Source: Ruminococcus sp. CAG:382 (GTDB lineage: Bacteria; Bacillota; Clostridia; Oscillospirales; CAG-382). From it: a DNA stretch of 15,635 nucleotides. The notes below the pieces were generated by a model that saw only the letters and a list, made by a program, of their open reading frames with translations, was not told the origin of the DNA and did no database searches. The DNA is taken from assembly GCA_000433115.1 (NCBI GenBank), contig FR892198.1, positions 7,980-23,614 of the forward strand, written 5' to 3'. The translations under genes were made by a program, and so were the position numbers. Below are positions 1 through 7,540 of the stretch, piece by piece; within the stretch, counting starts at the first letter, position 1; each line of letters starts with the position of its first letter.

Positions 1-256
1 GCGAATGTATGCCGCCTGCCGCCGCAGTGCCGATTGCCGTTGCAAGTATCGACGAGCTCACGGCGAGAATAAGAGTGTTCATTAAAGAATTGATAGTTTC
101 TTCTTTTGCAAACAACTCACGGTACCATTTGAGTGAAAAGCTGGTAAAAACCGCCATGCTGTTTGATTCATTGAATGAGAAGAACATGAGAACTATTATC
201 GGTGCGTAAAGCAACACGAAAATAATCGTCATATAAATTTTTCCGCCGATTTTCAT
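1..256 (-). CDS. potC: Spermidine/putrescine ABC transporter permease PotC, 5' part only
   Basis: Second membrane permease of a polyamine importer; with PotB it forms the channel powered by PotA. Only the first 85 codons are present and the reading frame runs off the left edge without a stop. The ATG overlaps the potB stop in an ATGA arrangement (4 bases), so the two genes are translationally coupled. Visible are a short cytoplasmic N-terminus, a first hydrophobic segment at about residues 9-27 ending in the FSFNES-type stretch common in PotC, the loop with KWYRELF at about 49-55, and the beginning of the second membrane segment around 67-82. The family assignment rests on this pattern and on the gene order potA-potB-potC. 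A substrate-binding protein gene (potD) would be expected beyond the left edge, but this is inference. Confidence 0.88.
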   Translation of the reverse strand, partial: MKIGGKIYMTIIFVLLYAPIIVLMFFSFNESNSMAVFTSFSLKWYRELFAKEETINSLMNTLILAVSSSILATAIGTAAAGGIHS

Positions 257-1089
257 ACCACGATACCTCCGGATGACTCGTCGTCGGTGAACTTATTCAT
301 AATAGCCATACAGATAAGTATAAGCACCATGAGGACGAGAGAAATTGCCGAGCCGTAGTTATACGAGGCGTTGGCTTTGAACTGTGTTTCGATAACATCG
401 CCGATGAGTACGAAATCCGTCGGACCGAGCTGCTGCGAAATATAAAACGTACTGACGGAAGGGACGAATACCATCGTTATACCGGAAACAACACCGGGAA
501 TGCTGAGAGGAAGTATTACCTTTCTCATCACTTCAAATTTGTTGCAACCGAGGTCATCAGCCGCTTCGATATAGCAACGGTCAATCTTGCTCATAACGGT
601 GTAAATCGGAAGTATCATATACGGAAGAAAGTTATATACCATGCCGAATATGACCGCCGTAGATGTATAAATAAGCTTCACCGAGCCGATTCCTATTGCG
701 TTCAGAACTGTATTGATGAGTCCGTTATCTTCAAGCAAAAAGGAAAGTGCATACGTTCTGAGCAAAAAATTCATCCACATCGGAAGCATGAACAGCATAA
801 GCAATGAATTCTGTCGTTTTTTCGGTGCCTTGGTAATGATATATGCAAGAGGATAAGCAATAACAAGGCATACGAGTGTTGCAATGAAAGCAAAAGCGAG
901 TGACAGGAAAAACACCTTCATTGAACCATCGCCGAAAAGCTTTGTGAAGTTTTCGGTGGTGAAATCGTTGTTGCTGTCGGTGAAAGCATAAATAATCACG
1001 AAAACCAGCGGGGCGATGATAAAGAGGATTGCCCAAAGGTAATACGGTGCGGCAACAAGCCGTGAAAGGACTGACTTTTTATGATTCAT
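253..1089 (-). CDS. potB: Spermidine/putrescine ABC transporter permease PotB
   Basis: Inner-membrane permease subunit of the polyamine importer, 278 residues, the usual length. About six hydrophobic segments are visible: residues 14-33, around 56-82, 92-115, 136-158, 195-218 and 247-266. The cytoplasmic EAA loop that docks on the ATPase is clear at about 173-200 (YIEAADDLG followed by VILPLSIPGV). The ATG directly abuts the potA stop (TAAATG, no spacer), and a GAGGAA ribosome binding site lies in the last potA codons, so potA and potB are translationally coupled. The stop overlaps the potC start. Substrate specificity for spermidine versus putrescine cannot be read from the permease; the family name is from homology to Pot systems. 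Confidence 0.93.
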   Translation of the reverse strand: MNHKKSVLSRLVAAPYYLWAILFIIAPLVFVIIYAFTDSNNDFTTENFTKLFGDGSMKVFFLSLAFAFIATLVCLVIAYPLAYIITKAPKKRQNSLLMLFMLPMWMNFLLRTYALSFLLEDNGLINTVLNAIGIGSVKLIYTSTAVIFGMVYNFLPYMILPIYTVMSKIDRCYIEAADDLGCNKFEVMRKVILPLSIPGVVSGITMVFVPSVSTFYISQQLGPTDFVLIGDVIETQFKANASYNYGSAISLVLMVLILICMAIMNKFTDDESSGGIVV

Positions 1090-2205
1090 TTACTGTTCCT
1101 CGGTATTTTCTGAGAGCTGGTCAAGCTCATCGCTGAAGGAGCTGTAATCGCCGAACTTGCCGGAGTATTCACTCTTCTTCATGACATGAATGGCATCTGG
1201 GTCGATTTTCAGACCGATACGGTTACCGACGCTTTCGTATTCAGTTGACTGGATCATCCACTTGAAGTTGCCGATATCGACAATAATCTCAAAATGCACT
1301 CCCTTGAAAGTTACGCTTGTGACTATTCCCGCAAGCATTCCCTGCTCTGCCGGAACGACATCAACATCCTCCGGGCGCACAACGACATCGACCGGTTCGT
1401 TTTTCCCGAATCCGCAGTCAAGACATGTAAATACATGACCCGAAAAACGTGTTTTGTAATCCTCGAGCATAACGCCGTCAAGAATATTACTCTCACCGAT
1501 GAAATCCGCCACAAAAGCGTTTGTCGGCTCATTGTATATATCAAGCGGTGTACCTATCTGCTGAATGTTACCGTTATCCATGACCACAACGGTGTCGCTC
1601 ATGGAAAGAGCTTCTTCCTGGTCATGGGTGACATAAATAAAGGTGATTTCCATCTGCTGCTGAATGTTTTTCAGCTCGTTTTGCATGTCCTTACGGAGCT
1701 TGAGGTCTAGCGCGCCGAGAGGCTCATCGAGAAGAAGAACCTTCGGATTTACGGCAAGCGCGCGCGCTATCGCGACACGCTGCTGCTGACCGCCGGACAG
1801 CGAAGTTACGTTCCTTTTGTTGAAGCCCGAAAGATTAACTATCTCAAGCATACGGTTAACCGTTGCTTTTATCTCTTTTTCGGGCTTTTTCTGAATTCTC
1901 AGACCGAATGCAACATTTTCGAAGACATTGAGATGCGGGAAAAGCGCGTATTTCTGGAAGATCGTATTGATCGGACGCTTGTAAGCGGGGACGTCGTTGA
2001 TTACTTTGTTATGAAACATGACACTACCCGTATCCGGCGTGACAAAGCCGCCGATTATACGCAGGGTGGTGGTCTTGCCGCAGCCCGAAGGACCCAGCAG
2101 CGTGACAAATTCTTTGTCCCTGATATCAAGGTTTATATGGTTCAAAATCAAATCATCGTCAAAGCTGACGGAAATGTCTCTGAGACTGAGAAGCACATCG
2201 CTCAT
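1090..2205 (-). CDS. potA: Spermidine/putrescine ABC transporter ATP-binding protein PotA
   Basis: ATPase subunit that powers the PotBC permease; cytoplasmic, 371 residues with the start chosen here. Walker A GPSGCGKT is at about 38-45, the Q-loop glutamine near 84, signature LSGGQ at 136-140, Walker B with DE at 160-161 and the switch histidine in VTHDQ near 194. The remaining C-terminus (about 240-371) fits the TOBE-type regulatory domain of PotA/MalK ATPases. The frame is open a further 28 codons upstream to 2289, but that stretch contains the sigma-A promoter (2261-2289). The ATG at 2205 has an AAAGGAAA ribosome binding site at good spacing and begins the conserved MSDVLLSLRDIS segment, so 2205 is preferred. 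It is the first gene of the potABC operon. Confidence 0.94.
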   Translation of the reverse strand: MSDVLLSLRDISVSFDDDLILNHINLDIRDKEFVTLLGPSGCGKTTTLRIIGGFVTPDTGSVMFHNKVINDVPAYKRPINTIFQKYALFPHLNVFENVAFGLRIQKKPEKEIKATVNRMLEIVNLSGFNKRNVTSLSGGQQQRVAIARALAVNPKVLLLDEPLGALDLKLRKDMQNELKNIQQQMEITFIYVTHDQEEALSMSDTVVVMDNGNIQQIGTPLDIYNEPTNAFVADFIGESNILDGVMLEDYKTRFSGHVFTCLDCGFGKNEPVDVVVRPEDVDVVPAEQGMLAGIVTSVTFKGVHFEIIVDIGNFKWMIQSTEYESVGNRIGLKIDPDAIHVMKKSEYSGKFGDYSSFSDELDQLSENTEEQ

Positions 2206-2260
2206 CCCGGTATTTCCTTTCAAAAAAAGAGAGAATTTTGTCACACACGAACACATGATA

Positions 2261-2289
2261 AATATACAGTTTTTCATCGGTTTTGTCAA
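2261..2289 (-). promoter_or_regulatory. Sigma-A promoter of the potABC operon
   Basis: On the minus strand TTGACA (2289-2284) is separated by exactly 17 bases from TATATT (2266-2261). This is a perfect -35 and a five-of-six -10. Transcription would begin near 2254, leaving a leader of about 50 bases before the potA ATG. The promoter also shows that the longer potA reading frame is not translated. Confidence 0.85.
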
Positions 2290-2449
2290 TAGAATTTTCG
2301 AAAAAATATTACTTTGCGCATCGGATAATTAATCGCAATGTTCACAAATATTTAACCACTTCCGTTATGCAAAGTGATAAAATAGTCTCATTATATAGTG
2401 GCGTTCTATCAGACGCTGCCCAATACACCCGATAGGAGACATAAGTTAT

Positions 2450-3436
2450 ATGCTGTCAAAAACCGCAGATGTGTTTGCAACAAGTCTGGCACTGATCAAA
2501 GAAGAAAACGTCGCTTACGGCGTTTATCGTGATTATTTCATCACATTTTATGAAAACAAACATAATAAAGTCATCGATATTTCGTGCTTTCTCGGTGACA
2601 GTGATGACAACTCCATCGGATATCTTAATCTGAGCGATTGCATCAAGAACAATATCGAGAAGTACCACATCACCGATTATGAGCTTTCAGAGGGGATGAT
2701 CCACCTTGTATCCGGAGCGGAGATCTCTCTTCTCCGTGATATGCTCGACGCCATAATCCAGATACTTGTTGAAAACGATGTTCACGGAGCAAGCTACTGT
2801 TCGGAATGCGGAAAAGCTTTCACTGCCGGCACAAAGAAAAAAATCGTCACGGTTGACGGCAACAGATTTCTTCTTTGCGACAACTGTGCATTCGAAATGA
2901 TGGAGCAAGCAAAAAACACCAAGCCGGATGCTCCGGTGAGTGTAAAACCTTCAATCGGCAAAACCGTTCTCGGCGCAATAGTAGGCGGAATCATCGGTGC
3001 TGTTGTTTACGCTCTTCTCTTCATGCTTATTCCTGTTGACAATGACGACATATTAAAATACTTCGTTTGTCTCGCCGGGCTTGCTGTTGGTGCGCTTGCA
3101 TTCTGCGGCGCACGTGTCGTCGCCAAGGGCGGATACAGCAAAGCATTTGCATGGACAGTTACGGTCGTTTCAGTCCTGTGCACCGCAATCGGGCATTATG
3201 CGGGCTGTGTCGTTTTTGCCGTAAGAAAATATGCGGATCTCAGCACTTTCAAATTCACGGCGTCACCGTTTTTTAAGGTCGTTTTCACTAATTCAAACGA
3301 CCTTCGCTTCCTTGCGGCAGGCGCTGTCATAGGTATATGCGGTGCCGGTGTTGCTCTCATCTTCCTCATCTCTTCTCTCATGAAGAAAAATACGGTTCGT
3401 GACAAGGTTGAGGTTTCGGTCACCACCCTTAAGTGA
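2450..3436 (+). CDS. Zinc-ribbon multi-pass membrane protein of unknown function
   Basis: I do not recognise this 328-residue protein as a named family. The N-terminal ~110 residues look like a soluble alpha/beta region. It is followed by a four-cysteine motif, CSEC (117-120) and CDNC (143-146) with an intervening KKKIVTVDG hairpin-like stretch, typical of a treble-clef or zinc-ribbon knuckle. Four hydrophobic segments follow at about 172-196, 202-224, 232-258 and 286-311, then a short charged tail. The ATG has an AGGAG site at 2434-2438 (11-base spacing). It is divergent from potA and lies 58 bases ahead of the response regulator in the same direction, so it could share the two-component operon, but a TATAAT sits in that gap. 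A sensor or accessory role is possible, not shown. Confidence 0.85.
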   Translation: MLSKTADVFATSLALIKEENVAYGVYRDYFITFYENKHNKVIDISCFLGDSDDNSIGYLNLSDCIKNNIEKYHITDYELSEGMIHLVSGAEISLLRDMLDAIIQILVENDVHGASYCSECGKAFTAGTKKKIVTVDGNRFLLCDNCAFEMMEQAKNTKPDAPVSVKPSIGKTVLGAIVGGIIGAVVYALLFMLIPVDNDDILKYFVCLAGLAVGALAFCGARVVAKGGYSKAFAWTVTVVSVLCTAIGHYAGCVVFAVRKYADLSTFKFTASPFFKVVFTNSNDLRFLAAGAVIGICGAGVALIFLISSLMKKNTVRDKVEVSVTTLK

Positions 3437-3465
3437 TTCTTTCAGAATCCTTTAAGAGGTTTACG

Positions 3466-3471
3466 TATAAT
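3466..3471 (+). promoter_or_regulatory. Possible -10 element before the two-component genes
   Basis: A perfect TATAAT lies 23 bases upstream of the response regulator ATG, but no recognisable -35 box is found at 16-18 bases. An imperfect hairpin (GATTCT/AGAATC, 3435-3449) just upstream could be a weak terminator of the preceding gene. The pair may therefore have its own promoter or be read from upstream. Confidence 0.35.
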
Positions 3472-3494
3472 ATGGCAAGGAAGGAGTTGATCCC

Positions 3495-4187
3495 ATGAAT
3501 ATACTTGTTGTTGAAGACGAGGTTCGGCTTGCAGATACGCTTGCTCATATGCTGAAGACACAGAAATTCAACTGTGATGTCGTTTATGACGGCGCGGACG
3601 GGCTCGCATACGGTGAAACGGGAATATATGACTGTATTCTGCTTGATATAATGCTGCCCAAAATGGACGGATTTGAGGTCGTGCGCCACCTTCGTGAAAA
3701 GAAAATCGCCACTCCGGTTATTCTTCTTACGGCACGCGATAAAATAGGCGACAAGGTCAGAGGGCTTGACAGCGGAGCGGATGATTATCTCACAAAGCCG
3801 TTTTCGTCAGAGGAGCTTATGGCGCGACTCCGCGCCGTGACAAGACGAAAGGGCGAAGTTGTCATGAACGAACTCACGTTTTCCGACCTTACTCTCGGGC
3901 TGTCCTCGTATCAGCTTTCTTGCGGTGAAAAATCAGTGCGCCTCGGCTTCAAGGAGTTCAGCATAATGAAAATACTCATGTCGAATGTAGGTGCTCTTGT
4001 CTCTAAAGAAGAACTCATCACAAAAGTCTGGGGTTATCTTTCTGATGCTGAGGACAATAACGTCGAGGTTTACGTCTCTTTTCTTCGAAAAAAGCTGACC
4101 TTCCTTGGCTCAAAGGTTGCGATAGAATCCGTACGCAAGCTGGGGTATCATTTGGAGGAACGCAGTGATAAAGAAGCTAAGGCGTAA
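3495..4187 (+). CDS. OmpR-family DNA-binding response regulator
   Basis: Cytoplasmic transcription regulator of a two-component system, 230 residues, normal length for the family. The receiver domain (1-115) has the acidic pocket E7/D8, phospho-acceptor D51 in LLDIMLP, switch threonine T79 in LLTARD and lysine K101 in YLTKPF. The winged-helix OmpR/PhoB output domain follows at about 128-225, ending in the KLGYHLE strand typical of the wing. The start is supported by AAGGAG eight bases upstream. Its 3' end overlaps the kinase gene by 23 bases, so the pair is translationally coupled. The regulated genes cannot be read from sequence; the downstream C11 lipoprotein gene is a candidate only by position. 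Confidence 0.95.
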   Translation: MNILVVEDEVRLADTLAHMLKTQKFNCDVVYDGADGLAYGETGIYDCILLDIMLPKMDGFEVVRHLREKKIATPVILLTARDKIGDKVRGLDSGADDYLTKPFSSEELMARLRAVTRRKGEVVMNELTFSDLTLGLSSYQLSCGEKSVRLGFKEFSIMKILMSNVGALVSKEELITKVWGYLSDAEDNNVEVYVSFLRKKLTFLGSKVAIESVRKLGYHLEERSDKEAKA

Positions 4188-5409
4188 GTTCATTATTACA
4201 ATTCTGTGTATGCTCAGCGCGATTTTCATTGTTGTGCTGTCTTTGCTTTTCACGTTTACAAAGCGAAGCACCGTTTCGCAGAGTCTCGGAGCGCTTGAAT
4301 ACTACGCCGGTCGACCTTCATCCGAAATTGTCACTGATAAGACAAACAGCCTTTTCGGCAGTCGCTCATCCGAATATTCAAACTACAATATATTCATTCT
4401 TGAATACAGCACCGCATTTAACCAGATAAAGGTATACGGAACAGATGATGATATCAGTGATGAACGAAAGGTATATCTTGTCGGCCTTTTCAACGCAACC
4501 ATGGAGAAACCGGACGGCATAGGAATTGTCGAACAGTACAATATGCGATACAGACGCACGTATCAACTCGGCAAGATCAAAATCGTGTATCTTGATAAAA
4601 CTTATGAGGACTGCCTTATGCAGGATTTCACAGTCCGTACTGCAATCATAGGCGGCATAGGGTGGCTCGCTTTCTTTGGTATTACACTCATTATTGCACA
4701 TATTGCCCTGAAGCCGGTCGAACGTTCTTGGGAACAGCAACAGCGGCTTGTCGCGGACGTTTCTCATGAGCTGAAAACCCCCGTCGCGGTAATTCGTTCG
4801 AATGTCGATATCATATCTCAGAATCCGGATTCCACTGTCTCCAGCCAGGAAAAATGGCTCGGATATATCAAAGCGGAAACAGAACGTCTTTCGACGCTCA
4901 TCACAAGCATGTTGTTCCTTGCAAAGACCGAAGATGAACGCAGCAAAAGCGCCGCTTTCAGCCGTATCGATTTTTCTGAGCTGTGTGAGGAAACGGTGTT
5001 GCCTTTTGAGAGCATATGCTTTGAAAAAGGACTTTCTCTCGAATATACGATTCAACCGGGCATTTTCATAAACGGCAATGCCGATTTGCTGAAGCAGCTT
5101 GTTGTCATTTTCATGGACAACGCCTGCAAGTATTCAGATCCGAACAAGCCGGTTATCTTTTCCCTTTCCGAAAAGCAGGAACTCGCCGTGATGAGTGTCA
5201 CCGATTACGGAAAAGTGATTGTGCCCGAGGAAGCAAAGCATATTTTCGAGCGTTTTTACCGCGCTGATTCGGCACGTTCACACAGCGGATACGGTCTCGG
5301 ACTTTCCATCGCAAAGACAATTATCGATGCACACGGAGCAAAGGTATCTCTCGCATCCGGAAACGAAAACGGCACGGTATTCACTTGTACATTCAAGAAA
5401 GACAAATAA
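4165..5409 (+). CDS. Membrane sensor histidine kinase, partner of the preceding regulator
   Basis: Sensor kinase of 414 residues. A GTG start inside the end of the response regulator gene is chosen because GGAGG lies six bases upstream. Membrane segments at about 9-31 and 157-181 enclose an extracytoplasmic sensor region of ~125 residues that I do not recognise. A dimerisation and phosphoacceptor domain follows with H201 in VSHELKTPVA, then the HATPase_c domain: N box DNACKYS (318-324), F box FERFYRAD and G2 box GYGLGLSIAK (376-385). The G1 box reads DYGKVI (347-352) where DxGxGI is usual, so the second glycine is replaced. Related kinases tolerate variation here, and activity is still likely. 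The gene is closed by the hairpin at 5419-5451. Confidence 0.94.
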   Translation: MIKKLRRKFIITILCMLSAIFIVVLSLLFTFTKRSTVSQSLGALEYYAGRPSSEIVTDKTNSLFGSRSSEYSNYNIFILEYSTAFNQIKVYGTDDDISDERKVYLVGLFNATMEKPDGIGIVEQYNMRYRRTYQLGKIKIVYLDKTYEDCLMQDFTVRTAIIGGIGWLAFFGITLIIAHIALKPVERSWEQQQRLVADVSHELKTPVAVIRSNVDIISQNPDSTVSSQEKWLGYIKAETERLSTLITSMLFLAKTEDERSKSAAFSRIDFSELCEETVLPFESICFEKGLSLEYTIQPGIFINGNADLLKQLVVIFMDNACKYSDPNKPVIFSLSEKQELAVMSVTDYGKVIVPEEAKHIFERFYRADSARSHSGYGLGLSIAKTIIDAHGAKVSLASGNENGTVFTCTFKKDK

Positions 5410-5418
5410 TATTAAATC

Positions 5419-5451
5419 CGGCGTATCAGAGATATCCGATACGCCGTTTTT
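5419..5451 (+). terminator. Rho-independent terminator of the two-component operon
   Basis: A 9-bp perfect stem (CGGCGTATC at 5419-5427 paired with GATACGCCG at 5438-5446), loop of 10 bases, then five T residues. It starts ten bases after the kinase stop. It ends only 13 bases before the ATG of the C11 lipoprotein gene, so it lies within that gene's leader. Confidence 0.8.
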
Positions 5452-5464
5452 CGGGAGAAAAAAC

Positions 5465-7483
5465 ATGCATAGCAAAACAATCAGAATCGTTTCACTAATA
5501 CTTTGCATTTTCGCCGCAACAATGCTTTTCGCCGGTTGCTTTAACGAGGAATATGACGAATCATCCGTCGGTGAAATGTCATCGGATGCCGCGACATCGT
5601 CAGATGACAGAGACAATTCGGATACCAACCAATCTGACAATGACAGCTGGGCGGTATATTGGTATTTATGCGGGAGTGATCTTGAGTCCGAAAACGGTGC
5701 CGCAACCGCAGACCTTATGGAAATGCTTGAGGTTGAACTTCCTGAAAACGTGAGCGTTGTTATACAGACAGGCGGTGCTTCTTCATGGGACAACGATACC
5801 GTTTCCCCAAATGTGATAGGGCGATATCTTTACGATGTCAACGGATTTCAGCAGATCGATGAACAGCCACAGGCGAACATGGGCGAAGCACAGACTCTTG
5901 CCGATTTCCTGAGCTTCTGCGAAAGCAACTTCCCTGCCGAACACAAAGTCATGGTTTTCTGGAATCATGGCGGCGGAAGCGTTTCAGGCGCGGCATTTGA
6001 CGAAAACTACGATAACGATTCACTGACTCTTGACGAAATGTATTCCGCATTTTCGCTTGTTTATGATCTTATAGACGGCGAGACGCCGTTTGAGGTTGTC
6101 GGTTTTGACACCTGTCTCATGGCAACAATCGATACAGCATATGCTTTCTCAGACATCGCAAAATACCTTGTTGCAAGCGAAGAGCTCGAACCGGGGTGTG
6201 GCTGGAATTATACCGGATGGCTTCAGGCGCTTGCGGACAATACTTCTGTTGGCGGTGCTGAGCTCGGAAAGGCAATATGCGACACTTTCTATGAAGCTTG
6301 CGTCGAAAATGAAGTTGCCGACGAGGTCACTCTTTCCGTGACCGATCTTTCAAAATTCCCTGCGTTGCTTGCCGCGTATGATAATCTCGGCAAGGAATCG
6401 CTTGCTCTTGCATGCGAAAATCCTCGGTTCCTGTCAAAGCTCGGTCGTGAAGCTGCAAGAGCGGAAAACTACGGCGGCAATAACGACGACGAAGGTTACA
6501 CAAACATGGTGGATCTCGGGCATCTTGTCCGTAATGCGACAAATCTGTTGCCGGAATCGTCTGCCGATTTGCTTGAAGCGCTTGACGACTGCATAGTCTA
6601 TCGGATAAGCGGCGAATATCGCAGTGAGGCGACCGGTTTATCATGCTATTACTCATATAACGGAGATGAAGATGACCTGAGCGGGTATTATACGGTTGGT
6701 GCAAGCGAGGCATTCAAACATCTATATACATATGCAGTATACGGTTCGCTTCCCGACAACGGTCTTGAATATCTTGAAAATATAGGTCTCGGTAGACCGG
6801 AGGATATTGCCGATAACTATTACCCGGAACTTGATAATCACCCTCTTACCGTCAGCGAGATCGGTGACGCCGTGCTGAATATCGGAGGTGAATACGCAGA
6901 GCTTCTGAAATCAATTTACTTCACATTCTGCTACCTTGACAGTGATTCTGATACACTCTTCATGCTCGGTACAGACAATGATATATACTCTGACTGGGAG
7001 AACGGTATTTTTACCGACAACTTCCGCGGCGTATGGGGCGGAATTGACGGTAACATATGCTACATGGAACTTGTCGGCAACGGAGATGGGTATAATCTCT
7101 ATTCCGTTCCGATACTGCTTAACGGCAATGAATACAATCTTCGCGTTTCATATGATTACGCCGAAGGCACATATACGATTCTCGGAGCCAGAAAGGGTCT
7201 TGATGACAGCGGTATGGCGGACAAAAACCTTCGCAAGCTAATGCCCGGCGACGAAATATCGCTGATACAGTACGCCATGTCAATATCCGATGCCGAAAGC
7301 GAGATCGAACCTGTTATTACCGCCACATTCATCGTTTCCGGGGACACGGCATTTCAGGAAACCGACCTCGGTGACGGTACCTTCGCTATGATGTTTGAAA
7401 TGGTCGACATTTCAAATAATTCTTACTCCTCCGACGTCGCTTTCTTCACCGTGGAGGGTGGCGTCATCAGTACTGAAGCATAA
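5465..7483 (+). CDS. Clostripain-family (peptidase C11) lipoprotein
   Basis: Exported cysteine peptidase homologue anchored by lipid, 672 residues. The frame is open further upstream into the kinase gene, but ATG 5465 has a GGGAG site (5453-5457) and begins a lipoprotein signal peptide: positively charged start, hydrophobic core 7-21 and lipobox LFAGC with the lipidated cysteine at 25. An acidic Ser/Asp-rich linker runs from about 29 to 62. The C11 core begins with WAVYWYLCGSDLE (62-74). The catalytic pair is visible as His168 in FWNHGGG and Cys217 in GFDTCLMA, followed by YLVASEELEP. The ~300-residue C-terminal part is not recognised and looks like a secreted beta-rich domain. Clostripains cleave after arginine or lysine; the true substrate here is unknown. 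It is monocistronic, with a terminator at 7499-7528. Confidence 0.92.
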   Translation: MHSKTIRIVSLILCIFAATMLFAGCFNEEYDESSVGEMSSDAATSSDDRDNSDTNQSDNDSWAVYWYLCGSDLESENGAATADLMEMLEVELPENVSVVIQTGGASSWDNDTVSPNVIGRYLYDVNGFQQIDEQPQANMGEAQTLADFLSFCESNFPAEHKVMVFWNHGGGSVSGAAFDENYDNDSLTLDEMYSAFSLVYDLIDGETPFEVVGFDTCLMATIDTAYAFSDIAKYLVASEELEPGCGWNYTGWLQALADNTSVGGAELGKAICDTFYEACVENEVADEVTLSVTDLSKFPALLAAYDNLGKESLALACENPRFLSKLGREAARAENYGGNNDDEGYTNMVDLGHLVRNATNLLPESSADLLEALDDCIVYRISGEYRSEATGLSCYYSYNGDEDDLSGYYTVGASEAFKHLYTYAVYGSLPDNGLEYLENIGLGRPEDIADNYYPELDNHPLTVSEIGDAVLNIGGEYAELLKSIYFTFCYLDSDSDTLFMLGTDNDIYSDWENGIFTDNFRGVWGGIDGNICYMELVGNGDGYNLYSVPILLNGNEYNLRVSYDYAEGTYTILGARKGLDDSGMADKNLRKLMPGDEISLIQYAMSISDAESEIEPVITATFIVSGDTAFQETDLGDGTFAMMFEMVDISNNSYSSDVAFFTVEGGVISTEA

Positions 7484-7498
7484 AAATAACATATTACA

Positions 7499-7528
7499 AA
7501 AGGGATGCCTGTTACACGGCATCCCTTT
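7499..7528. terminator. Bidirectional terminator between convergent genes
   Basis: An 11-bp perfect stem (AAAGGGATGCC at 7499-7509 with GGCATCCCTTT at 7518-7528) encloses an 8-base loop. Reading minus it is followed by TTTTG, and reading plus by TTTAATAAT. It can serve both the C11 gene and the dockerin pseudogene that converge here. Confidence 0.8.
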
Positions 7529-7540
7529 AATAATACTCAG

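Noticed and set aside
2206..2289. Longer potA start
   Set aside because: It lies across a near-consensus promoter, lacks a ribosome binding site and is not part of the PotA family N-terminus.
2406..2435. CTATC/GATAG pairing in the leader of the zinc-ribbon gene as an RNA switch hiding the ribosome binding site
   Set aside because: Only five base pairs with a 20-base loop; expected by chance, and it resembles no known riboswitch.
4378..5055. Long antisense open frame of 225 codons within the kinase gene
   Set aside because: It mirrors a strongly supported kinase, shows no recognisable domain and has no ribosome binding site.
5219..5464. Upstream extension of the C11 lipoprotein reading frame into the kinase gene
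   Set aside because: The extension overlaps the conserved kinase ATP-binding region and the terminator, has no ribosome binding site, and would bury the lipoprotein signal peptide that begins at 5465.
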